DNA of 64,000 nucleotides, taken from assembly GCA_032173965.1 (NCBI GenBank), contig CM063290.1, positions 12,611,501 to 12,675,500 of the forward strand. Reading direction: 5' to 3'. Below the pieces are notes generated by a model. That model did not search any database and was not told the DNA's origin. It saw only the letters and a list, made by a program, of their open reading frames with translations. The first letter of the stretch is position 1. Every line of letters begins with the position of its first letter. Position numbers and translations under genes: made by a program. Of the stretch, positions 51,983 through 61,400 are shown one piece after another. The stretch is from Sitta carolinensis. Its lineage: Eukaryota > Chordata > Aves > Passeriformes > Sittidae.

Positions 51983-52084
51983 TCAGTTACACTCGACCCG
52001 TGATTGTTTTGGGACCCATGAAAGACAGAATAAATGATGACCTGATCTCAGAATTTCCAGACAAATTTGGCTCATGTGTTCCAC
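51983..52084 (+). CDS. DLG1: DLG1 exon: GUK domain start (degenerate P-loop)
   Basis: This 102-nt exon, phase 1 to 1, codes for [20 protein letters not shown], then [13 protein letters not shown]. In active guanylate kinases this strand is followed by a GxxGxGK(S/T) ATP loop. Here it reads VLGPMKDR, lacking the Gly-rich loop and Lys, as in all DLG proteins, which explains why the domain is a protein-binding module and not a kinase. SYTRP replaces mammalian NYTRP. The acceptor is gtttattag and the donor is gtaagt. Confidence 0.97.
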
Positions 52085-52328
52085 GTAAGTGTCAGCAATT
52101 ACTAAAGCAATTTTAGATTATTTTTTTCTCTTAATTTTTGTATAGACATCTTCTGTATGTTGAGTTAAAAAAAAGATAATATATTATTTAAACTTTACAG
52201 ACCTATCTTAATACTGTCAATCTCTTTGTGACAATTATGCAGTATAAATGGGAGACATTTTGGATATTGTAGGGAAAAAAGTCACTGCTTTTTGTTTTGC
52301 TTTAAAAACTACTGGTTTATATTTAAAG

Positions 52329-52501
52329 ATACTACTAGACCAAAACGAGATTATGAGATGGATGGACGTGATTACCATTTTGTCACTTCTCGAGAGCAAA
52401 TGGAGAAGGATATTCAGGATCACAAATTCATTGAAGCTGGCCAGTACAATAATCATCTTTATGGAACAAGTGTCCAATCAGTGCGAGAAGTAGCAGAAAA
52501 G
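52329..52501 (+). CDS. DLG1: DLG1 exon: GUK GMP-binding-like region
   Basis: This 173-nt exon codes for [20 protein letters not shown], then [20 protein letters not shown] and [17 protein letters not shown], ending in phase 0. [18 protein letters not shown] matches the nucleotide-monophosphate-binding part of guanylate kinases. In MAGUKs this pocket has become the phosphopeptide-binding groove for GKAP/SAPAP and LGN-type partners. The acceptor has a short, A-rich run (tttatatttaaag), weaker than its neighbours. The donor is gtaaat. The 244-base intron upstream is the shortest in the window. Confidence 0.97.
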
Positions 52502-55500
52502 GTAAATCAGTGCCACTTCCTTTCATTTGCTGAGGTGATTATATGCCTGTGTTGACAGGGAAAAAGAGAAGAATGACAAGAAGCCATTAGGAACATTGTG
52601 ACTTTTAAAGGAATTTGTATAAAATTAGAACAAAGTATATTGTCACAGATGCATTTAGGGAAATAATGAGGCTTTGGAATAATGAAAGCATTGTGATTAA
52701 ATTGTAGGAAAAGAGCAATCATAATGTGCCTTCTCATTTAAAGAGAATATAGAAGAAATAATTGGAATTATAGGCTAATTAGCCTAGCTCACATACACAG
52801 ATCATTAACTAATTAAGAGTAATGCTGATGAAGTAAATTAATATGATGATCCTTTTGAAGTAGACCTGTGCAGAAGAAAACTTGCAAAAAATGTTATTCT
52901 TTGTGCTCCTTGTGGTTTTAGCTAACAAAGGAAAGACAGTTGTTAAAGGTTTGACGTTGGCACAAGGCCAGTGCCCTTATAACGATATACTGTCCCTGGT
53001 ATCTTTTGTGAGATGTGACCAAAAACAGAGCAAAACAGTGTCTAATTTAGAAAGCAAAAGGAAAAAAACTTTATTACTTATAATAGGCAAAGAAGACACA
53101 TACAGAAGAACATGGAAACTTTAAAAAAACACTCTTCCTCCCCCCCACCAGTTCTCAACTTAACAAAGCAAACTGAAAATTCCCCATCACGTTACCACCT
53201 TTTAGATAATTAATCTTCAGTCTATTACCACCCTTCCGATAATCAGTACTCAGTTCGCTGAGGAGAGATAGGAGTCCTTCTTGTACCACATCGTGGCCTC
53301 TTCCTCCATGTCCAGTGCTCTCACCACTGTGCATGGACCAGAGCTGTTTCTAGGGTTTCTCTCTTTAAAGATGCTTTGGTTAGTTCCAAGAAACGACAGT
53401 TTTTCAAGTTTGGGACACTAGTCCCCCCCAATATTACCCCTGGGGCCGAGGGGCCTTGAGAACAGAGCTCTTCCTCTCATCTCTGTTCACACTACTGTCC
53501 ACTTTTGGTTCCAAGCCAATGCCTCTCCCTAGATACAGCTTTTATGTTATAAGGAAAAAAATGAGTCCGTCCATGGTTATACAAAAGAGTCCAGCCAAAG
53601 CCACTCCATCATCTCTTCCCACCTAGGATTCTTTTCAGCGTTCTCTGACAATCTTCTACTTACACAAATTTTCATCATCAGTGTAAATAATTCAATTTTT
53701 AAAGTGTTTTTTTCCATAACTACCTATATATTTTGAAGATTAACCTTACTGTTTCTATCCTAAAGCAATTTCAATTAACTATTTCTAGCAAATTCTAATT
53801 ATTTCTGAAATCTTACTGAAGTCAACTTGATCCGTCTAAAAAAAAAAGTGGGAAAAAGAAAATGTATTTCTGAGAGTAAGGTGCTTGTCTTAAAGAAAAT
53901 CTTTTTGTGAAAATTTTTTGCAAATGTTCCATGTTGAGTTGATGAGTGTTTTCTTCTGGCTTACAAACTAGCATTTACAGTAGCCAATGTTATCTGGTCT
54001 CTATGAGAGAAGGACTGGCTATTTTCTAGGTGGGAGCTCACAAGTGGGGCACTGTCAGTCTGGACATGCAGAGGGTAAATGTGGGAGTGAGCCATGAGCC
54101 ACAGGGCTGTAGTTCAGTCCTCTGCAAACTCTGTAAACCATTTTCACCAAATGGGTGAGTGTTGCTATTTCTGTCAAATTTCTGGCAAACTGAATTTACT
54201 GGAAGCAAAACCAAGGCAAACATGGTGAAATTCTGTGGGTCAAGTGATGTTTTCCTCTCCTGTCTTTGTCACCATATGGAATGGAACCTGGCCCTGTGGG
54301 ATATATTGAGAAAAGGAAAGAATATTAATTACAGAACTGGTCAAGTAAATGAACAGTACTTCGTATGGGAGGCTGAACAAAGCTGTGAAGCTATCATGTT
54401 ATATGTGGTTAAATGGTGAAATTACTGAACAGCTTAAACATTATAAATCTCTTGGCAGTTGCTTTCTTGGTAGCACAAATATAATCCTTCAGTTCCATCC
54501 TGGACCTGAAACTGGCTCTGTTCTTTTGTCCATCTTTTGGGAGTAGTAAGGTACAAAATTGCTGTGAATCTTTCTTAAATAGACACGAAGAATAAAGTAT
54601 ACCAGATGTCTCCATGCAGTTAAATCTCTTGCACAGGCACCATGGGACTTAGGGTAGATACAGCAATTTCTCAGTTGCAGCTAACATTATTTTTCTGGGC
54701 AACAATGGCCTGTTCTTTGGAACTTCAGAATCATGACAGGGCTGCAGACTGGTTGACCTGGAACTACTCTCATCCTTGTATTCTTTTCCATCTTGCTGAA
54801 AAGATGAGTCTCTTCAGTGGGTTTTATTCCTGGGATACAAAAGATAATTCCCAAGTTTTCTACAATCAGTGTAGGAGAAGACACAACAGAAGTGACTGCT
54901 ATTACCCCAAAAGAATCACAAACAATATTCTTAAAATAGCCTTCAGCTGTGTTCATTTGCCCATGCTCCCAGCTGATCCCTGACTCTCTCATTTCCTTCC
55001 CCACAATGGGCACAGCTGAAGGTGCTTTCTGATGTCCTTGTTCAGCTATAGAAGGCACTGGCTGCTGTGCTGTGCTTCTCAATCACATGCAGCGCAAGTA
55101 AGCAACTAAAATATATAAAATATTCTTCTAAATGCACTGTGCAAAGAACACAATAGCTTCCCTGGGTGAAAACATGATTGTATCACAATGCACTTGTGTT
55201 TCTTTCCCTTGTCTTTCTAATCTTCATTTGAAAAGAATTTTCATAACCTCTTTCCTTTGGAATTGTCAGCCATTTGCAAATCTCTGTCTCGAGGCCACAG
55301 TTAATGCACATTCATTGCTGATTTGGAATAAACTGTCACAGTTATATCCCCTAAGGTCCAGCACAGGTACTGTGCTGGCTCTCTAGCCCTCCACCCTTTG
55401 GCTCCTGGCATAAGTTGTTGGGCCAAACACAGCAAATAGTGTTTTACTTGAAAAAGAAAAAAGGACCAAGTAACGCTCTTAATTCTCAGTCCTTGGAGCA

Positions 55501-56761
55501 TGTGCCACATTTCAAGACATGGACAGATCAACACTTGTAAAATACTCTGATAGGACATACAAACACCTTTTTAAAATGTTACCAGTTGGCATCCATACCC
55601 ATGGACTGGATCTGGGAAACAGTTATCATCAGCTGAAAGCAAACAGATATATATATTGTACATGTGGGAAAAACACTTCTCTTTAAAAATTCCTGAAATA
55701 AAAATTCTGATTTTGTTGGGAAAGAGATCAAATGTAAATGATCCTGGTTATTTCTTCTGCCAGTAAGCAGAAACATGTCAGTAATTTCAGGCATTCCTCC
55801 AGGAATGATCTCCCAGGAGTTCAGGAATGGTGTTGTATGATATAAGTAACCTTTGGTTATGTGGTACTTTGTGGGTTTGTATCCTGGCTCACAGATTTCT
55901 GCAATTCACATTGGTCTCCTGCAAAGGAAAAAATTTTTCTTAATGTAGTCACCCAAGAGTGGTTTTCTGTTTCTCTTCCCCTGTACCCTTCTAAAATGAC
56001 AGTATGCAAAATTAATCCTATACTCCTCAGAAAGGGAAGAAATAAAAATGTGTGCGGTGGAAATGAGCATATCTGAGATGAAAGGAGCTTGAGAACAGGA
56101 GGAGCCTTTGAGATGAAGCCAGAAAATTCTTTGTAGTGGGAAAATAGAGAGGGGGAGGAAAGCAGCATTTACTGCACTGTCTTCCAGCTGCCCAAGGAAC
56201 AGTCAAGTTATATCTGTTTCTCAAGAGAGAAATCAATACAAATAAATTGCATTCACCATTTCCAGTGTGGTATTTCTACTGGCTGGTAGCTGGCGGAGGA
56301 GAGGGCTTGTGTGCAATTCCACCTGAGTGTGGTGGCGTATTTCCCTGCCAGCAGGGGTGGGCACTCCCTCAGGTATGCCAGTTAAGTCATCTGGCTCCTC
56401 TCTAAACTGCATCTGTGACATGGCCACCTCCCTAAAGCATCCTCAAATTAGTACTAAAACAAAGCAAAATAAAAAAATTTGGTGGTGAGGTTGAAGTCCA
56501 GCTGTTCCACTATACGATTCTGCATTGCTGATTGGGCTGCAACCTGTGATGAAGAAAGAAGGGCCGGGAACATCTCGACTGATGCGTGATCCAGCAGAGG
56601 AGACTGGGGGACCTTGTGCCAAAGTGGTGAAATCACTATCATTCATGCAAATACTCTAATTTTCTTGGTTGCAGTGGAGACATGTTTCTAAATTATTATG
56701 CTATGCTACTTGTGACTTTAACTTTGCTTAGTACCATTTTCCCTTCTCTCTCCCTTTTTAG
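52502..56761. other. 4.3-kb intron inside GUK
   Basis: This intron contains the LTR-like block at about 52915-53690, which differs in base composition from the AT-rich DNA around it. The remainder, 53700-56761, has mixed composition and several frames of 60-130 codons on both strands that overlap one another and show no conserved sequence or splice sites. I treat those as chance. Confidence 0.65.
52915..53690. mobile_element. Probable LTR/endogenous-retrovirus-derived insertion (remnant)
   Basis: Between about 52915 and 53690 the sequence turns C-rich and balanced, unlike the intron. On the minus strand it has an AATAAA-type poly(A) signal (ttattac on plus near 53071-53077) downstream of a long unbroken block, and on the plus strand a tatacaaaag TATA-like box near 53579. 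Such paired promoter-like and poly(A)-like signals suggest an LTR. It resembles LTR sequence I associate with songbird endogenous retroviruses, from memory only. I could not find clean TG...CA ends or a target duplication, so the orientation and limits are uncertain. A minus-strand frame at about 53250-53417 is short and ends in stops at both sides. Confidence 0.4.
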
Positions 56762-56871
56762 GGTAAACATTGCATTCTTGATGTTTCTGGTAATGCGATC
56801 AAAAGGTTGCAGATTGCCCAGCTGTACCCAATCTCCATTTTTATTAAACCCAAAACAGTGGAAAATATCAT
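56762..56871 (+). CDS. DLG1: DLG1 exon: GUK core, [15 protein letters not shown]
   Basis: This 110-nt exon codes for [20 protein letters not shown], then [16 protein letters not shown], ending two bases into Met (AT|G). [15 protein letters not shown] corresponds to the strand and helix that follow the lid in guanylate kinases. KTVENI replaces mammalian KSMENI. The acceptor has a long C/T tract (cccttctctctcccttttta g) and the donor is gtgagt. Confidence 0.97.
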
Positions 56872-57231
56872 GTGAGTGAAAATCAAGTACCTCAGGCTAA
56901 ATTGTTTGAGATTGTTGTATTTGAAAAGCCAACCGCAAGTTATATGCAGACAATTGTAATGCTTGTGTTTTAAATAATATTTAATTCTATGAGTTTAATT
57001 TTTAGAGACTTTAAGACAGGGCTTCTAATCCAAATTAAAGTGTTTGAAAATGAATGTCATTGTGTTAAATTCCATGCAACATAATGCCAGAACAGCTAAT
57101 TTCTACTACGGTCTTTACTTGGCGTCTTTAGGGTTTAATCCTTTTATTAGGATTATTACTCAAGTTTAAAACTCTAAAAACTCCAAGTATTTGATAGTGG
57201 TTTAAAAAAGATTTAATGTTTTCATTTTCAG
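56872..57231. other. Intron inside GUK
   Basis: Short AT-rich intron of 360 bases. Nothing else was seen. Confidence 0.8.
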
Positions 57232-57323
57232 GGAAATGAATAAACGCTTAACAGATGAGCAAGCCAAGAAGACCTTTGAGAGAGCCATGAAACTGGAGCA
57301 GGAATTTACTGAACACTTCACAG
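57232..57323 (+). CDS. DLG1: DLG1 exon: GUK lid/helical part
   Basis: This 92-nt exon completes Met and codes for [20 protein letters not shown], then [10 protein letters not shown], ending one base into Ala. This is the conserved helix LTEEQAxKTFERAxKLEQEF of DLG GUK domains (Glu to Asp and Arg to Lys here). The acceptor is cattttcag and the donor is gtgtgt. Confidence 0.97.
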
Positions 57324-59661
57324 GTGTGTTTTGCTTGTGACTGCTCACTTGCCAGAGTTGAAATTGTATTGCTTTCTTACTAAAAATAGTACTTGCCTAA
57401 CCACTGAGATAATGAGCATTATTTTTCAGAGGATCTGTGATTACTGTGAGGTATAGAACCATCTTAGTATCTCTACACTGATTTCATGTTGATCAATTAG
57501 TTTAATATAAAAAATATACAAAAATTTACTGGGAGCTTAATTTAGGTTTTAAAAACTCTAAGTCTTTCTACCATTTTCCTGGTTATTGATATGCAGATGT
57601 TTGCTTTGTTAATGTCTTGTACACTTAAAGCTTTTATTTGCAGACCTGAAATTGCTCAGCAAAGCTGCTTGTAGGAATTGTTAATTACCCTGTTTTTTTG
57701 CAGCGTTTTCATGTTTGCTGCCCCATTCACTTATTTTCTGTGACATGACTTTTGCCCAGTTTCCTCTTCCACATCTTATGTGGGCAGAGCTGTGAATGCA
57801 GCAGTCTGCTCCAGCTGGGCAGACCCAGGATGGGGAGGTGCCTTCACAGAGAAGGAAGATAGGGGAGCCAGTAAATTCCCTGCCTAATCTTCCTGCTGCC
57901 TTGTTCTCTGCCTTTTGTGCTACACAGTTGTCAGTTTATCCCAAGACTGTACCTTGCTCTTCCTGTAGCTCTCTGTCTGCACCCAGAAAGTCATGGGACT
58001 CTCAACATTTCTTGAAAATCCCTCCTGTTATAGAGTCCCTTTCCAAAACGTTTGCAGATGTGTCCAGTTTGTTGTTCAGAACATGAATGAGTTTGTTTTA
58101 ATTGTTATCAGTTATTAGTTAGTAGCTGGAATTACCCAAGGCTGTCTAGGGCATTATATAGGACACTTTTCCAAGAAATTAAGGAACATAAATTATGATG
58201 TTTCAAAAACCTAAAAGACTTTTTGAGTGAGCACATGTTTAGATCCATGATTTTTATCCAGAGTATAAGGCTTGTTGACAAAGGAAGATGGTCAGACTTC
58301 TCTCTGTGATAATCCTGTTCAAGCCAAAAATTATTTTCTGAATCTGTTTGAGATACTTGAAGCCATTACAGATCTCAATTACAATTTGGAGGCTGCCACC
58401 CCTGTGAGTCAGGTGGTAAAAAAAAGTGTGAGTGTTCCCTAATCTGCTGGAAAATACTACATCATGTGTGGTAACTGAAACCAACTTCAGCAGCAGGTTC
58501 TATTTCCACAGACTTAAACTTTACACTGAGGTACATGAAAAGCACATCCTTCTTCAGCTTTGAGGTTACTGAGGTTTGGGAGAGGTGTGGTTGAACTTAG
58601 CTGGAGAGAAGATGCTGAAGCTTATGGCCTACTTGCCTTTCAAAGACATTTCTAATTCTTTCTAATGCACTGTTGTGCTGTGAACATTATATTTGGCCTA
58701 TAACAACAGAGCAGCCTCCTGTCACAGACAGTACAGCATTGGGCTGCAGATGGGGAGAAGGTTTTTAAGAGATAAGAATGGAATGGTAGGAGTAAAAGGG
58801 ATCTAATTTGTATGAAAGAAAAGCTCAGCAGCAGCATATTAATGCACTATATTAATACACCAAAGAGTGAGTCTGACCTGCTTCCAAAACTATCTTTCAT
58901 GCTAAACTTTACTTCTTGGATTAATGACACTAATTAAAAAAAAGTTGCTGTCTCACGGTGATTGCTCTTCCAGGCTGAAGTATTGGTATGAACAGCTCAG
59001 GCGGCTTCTTCATTTTCACCAGACCATACTTTATTCTGATATGTCAGAACACATCTATATTGGCTCATTTCTAATTAATTTCTAGCTTTGGCAAAAAATA
59101 CATCAACTAGCACAATAGGAATGATTATAGATTGCACTTTTAACTCTATAAGGAAGCCTCTTGTCTATAAAACATGAATCTGTTGTCTGAACTCCATGAG
59201 TTCCTCCTCTTTTTAGCCAAAAGCAAAGGCAGAGCTAGGTGGACATCTCAAGGTCAGCAGCTTTGCTGTGCAGGTTCAGGATCGAGCTGAGTTCACCAGC
59301 TTGTGAGGACACAGCCTGCACTGCGTTGCTTTGTGTTGGAAACACAAATGAAAGTTGGGCCCAAAAGAATACTGGAGGATGTGAATTGACTCAGGCAAAT
59401 TGGAGCATGTGCCTAGGAAAAGGTTAAAAAACTGATCAGTTGTATGTAGGTAGGACAGTGGAAGGCACTTCCTGTGCCCAGGAAGTGCTTTGTGTGTCTG
59501 GCAGTACCACCCTGTGCTTCAGTCCAGCACAGACACCAGGGCTGCCCGGGGTGTCTGTTCCTTCAGCAGTCAAAATCTCCTCTCTCCGAGGGGAGGGAGC
59601 AGCCTGGTTTGTGCACTGAACGAGGAGGGATGATTGCTGATTGCCACATTGTGTTTTGCAG
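57324..59661. other. Last intron of DLG1
   Basis: Intron of 2.3 kb. Near its end, 59461-59480 holds an imperfect palindrome (cttcctgtgcccaggaag), and 59530-59560 has a 7-bp inverted repeat (agacacc/ggtgtct). No exon was recognised. Confidence 0.7.
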
Positions 59662-59768
59662 CTATTGTCCAGGGAGACACTCTGGAAGAAATCTACAACC
59701 AAGTGAAACAGATCATAGAGGAACAGTCGGGTCCTTACATCTGGGTTCCAGCAAAGGAAAAATTATGA
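59662..59768 (+). CDS. DLG1: DLG1 terminal coding exon, GUK C terminus
   Basis: These 107 nt complete Ala and code for [20 protein letters not shown], then [14 protein letters not shown] and TGA. [14 protein letters not shown] is the invariant C terminus of DLG proteins (mammalian DLG1 ends [14 protein letters not shown]). The acceptor is gtgttttgcag. The stop is followed directly by a long 3'UTR in the same exon. Confidence 0.98.
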
Positions 59769-60407
59769 AAACAGATTTTTATTTTTCATTTTCTAACTGA
59801 CATCACCTACTACATCTGACGACTCTTAAGCCCTTCCAGTGGAGCCTGCCTCTAGTTCTTTCCAGCGTGGTTCATACCCTAACCATCACATTCTGCAGTT
59901 CCCATAATGCTTTACATTTGGTGTCTCTCTTAGTTTAAATAATTTGTATTATTGTGTGTTGTTGGTTTGCCATTTTTCAAACATGACAGTGGAATGGCCT
60001 GACCAGCTATTAGTTTAGGGTGGGGTGGGAGGGAATTGCTTGGTAAAATTCCTTAATGTTTAAGGGAAAGTAACTTTCAAAGATTTTTTCAAAAAAGCTT
60101 TATAGACATTCTTTTAAAATTTCATAACAATTGAAAGAAAAGTTGTATTCAAGGAAGTTGTAAATTATGAGTAACTTTGCACGCTTAACTTTAATAGCAT
60201 GGTTTGGTCAGGGCAATCAATTTCAGGTTTTATTTTCTGAGTTCAATCCTATTGTCATGGTATCTTTTTTTCTTTCCAGGCAGTTAGAAAGAAACTTTCA
60301 AATTTTGAGTTAGCATTTTCATTAAGTCCCATTACTACTCCTAAAGGGATATTCATTTTCATAATTTCATACGGATATTCTTATAATCTATTTTTTCATT
60401 TTTTGCC

Positions 60408-60413
60408 AATAAA
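60408..60413 (+). promoter_or_regulatory. Proximal poly(A) signal AATAAA
   Basis: A canonical AATAAA about 640 bases after the stop codon. Downstream sequence is T-rich (gtttttaatctt). A candidate for short-UTR transcripts. Confidence 0.5.
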
Positions 60414-60718
60414 ATTGCTAGGGACAAAGATGCGTAATGTTTTTAATCTTCCTCATGAAACACTATTTATAGTGTGTTACAGAAATTCTTTATAGATAAT
60501 GGTCATCATACTTTTTGAGCCTAAAAATATGTTTAGGTGCTAAGAAACCTGGTATTTTTCAGAGGAATGCCAAATTTCCATTGGCAGTAATTCAGAAAAC
60601 AGCTGCAGAGATGGTCATTAGGGCAAGGAGAGAATGATTCATAGCCTAAAAATGTGTGTGTTCTTAGGGGTCAGATTTTAATGAATATTTTACCCACAAT
60701 AACTGCCTATTTTGTTAT

Positions 60719-60724
60719 AATAAA
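60719..60724 (+). promoter_or_regulatory. Internal poly(A) signal AATAAA
   Basis: A canonical hexamer at the start of a (TA)n run. It may be fortuitous given the AT-rich setting. Confidence 0.35.
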
Positions 60725-60863
60725 TATATATATATTAAACTTTCTTTAACTAAACTCTGTAACTATGGGAATTATTTTCTTTACATAGTTGCGCACACGT
60801 ATAAATATATATATATAAAATATATATTTTTCTTTTACCACCTACTCCTAGCTTTTCGTTTTG

Positions 60864-60875
60864 AATAAAAATAAA
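60864..60875 (+). promoter_or_regulatory. Tandem AATAAA poly(A) signals
   Basis: Two back-to-back AATAAA hexamers (aataaaaataaa) followed by an A-rich run. There is no strong GT-rich element just downstream, so use is uncertain. Confidence 0.35.
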
Positions 60876-61371
60876 AAAACCAAATTAGAATTTACCTTCC
60901 TTAATCATGGAAAAATTGAATGGGCTGTGATGGCTGGGCATGAAGTCCAGGGAATATTAGTACAAGAAAAAAATACATGCAAGTTCTCCTCTTTTCTACG
61001 CAATTCCAGGTGTTTGTCTTCCCCTGTCCCCTCTGTAAAATGCATGTCTTAACCAAAGGGAGAATTCAGAGTCAACAATATATTTTTTTTCTGTACGTGT
61101 TCATCTTGGATTGCACAGGCACAAGATCTTCCATTTGCAATGCACAAACTTCTGTGCTGAATGTTATGAATACATTGTACCAAAACCTTCAATAATGAAA
61201 TTCTCTAATTCCCGTATTATTTGGTACCTGCCATTGCTTGTTTGCAGCTGATTGTTTTTGAAAGGGATGTACTTATGGCGGTCATGGGGCAGTCACACAA
61301 CCAAATCAGCTTTGGTTTGTAAAGAATTATCAACACTATCCATTCCATTTGTTAGAAAGAGGAGAACAGCT

Positions 61372-61377
61372 AATAAA
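61372..61377 (+). promoter_or_regulatory. Distal poly(A) signal of DLG1
   Basis: AATAAA in ctaataaactttattgtac, with a GT-rich downstream element (gtcaagtgtgttttt) about 25-40 bases later. This is the classic spacing, with cleavage expected near 61390-61400. It is the best candidate for the main 3' end. Confidence 0.65.
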
Positions 61378-61400
61378 CTTTATTGTACAATATATTTGTC

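Larger units (their letters stand above)
59769..61400 (+). other. DLG1: DLG1 3'UTR
   Basis: About 1.6 kb of AT-rich non-coding sequence after the stop, with poly(A) signals (AATAAA) at 60408-60413, 60719-60724, 60864-60869, 60870-60875 and 61372-61377. It includes AU-rich stretches such as the (TA)n runs at 60721-60736 and 60800-60830 and several attta-type motifs. The 3' end is placed by the last signal and is an estimate. Use of the earlier signals would give shorter forms. Confidence 0.8.

Noticed and set aside
54687..55082. 131-codon minus-strand frame in the GUK intron
   Set aside because: Overlaps a 113-codon frame on the other strand. Neither shows conserved motifs or splice sites.
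59461..59560. Palindromic and inverted-repeat segments before the last exon
   Set aside because: Stems of 6-7 bp with imperfect pairing are expected by chance. No tRNA, snoRNA or miRNA hairpin structure found.
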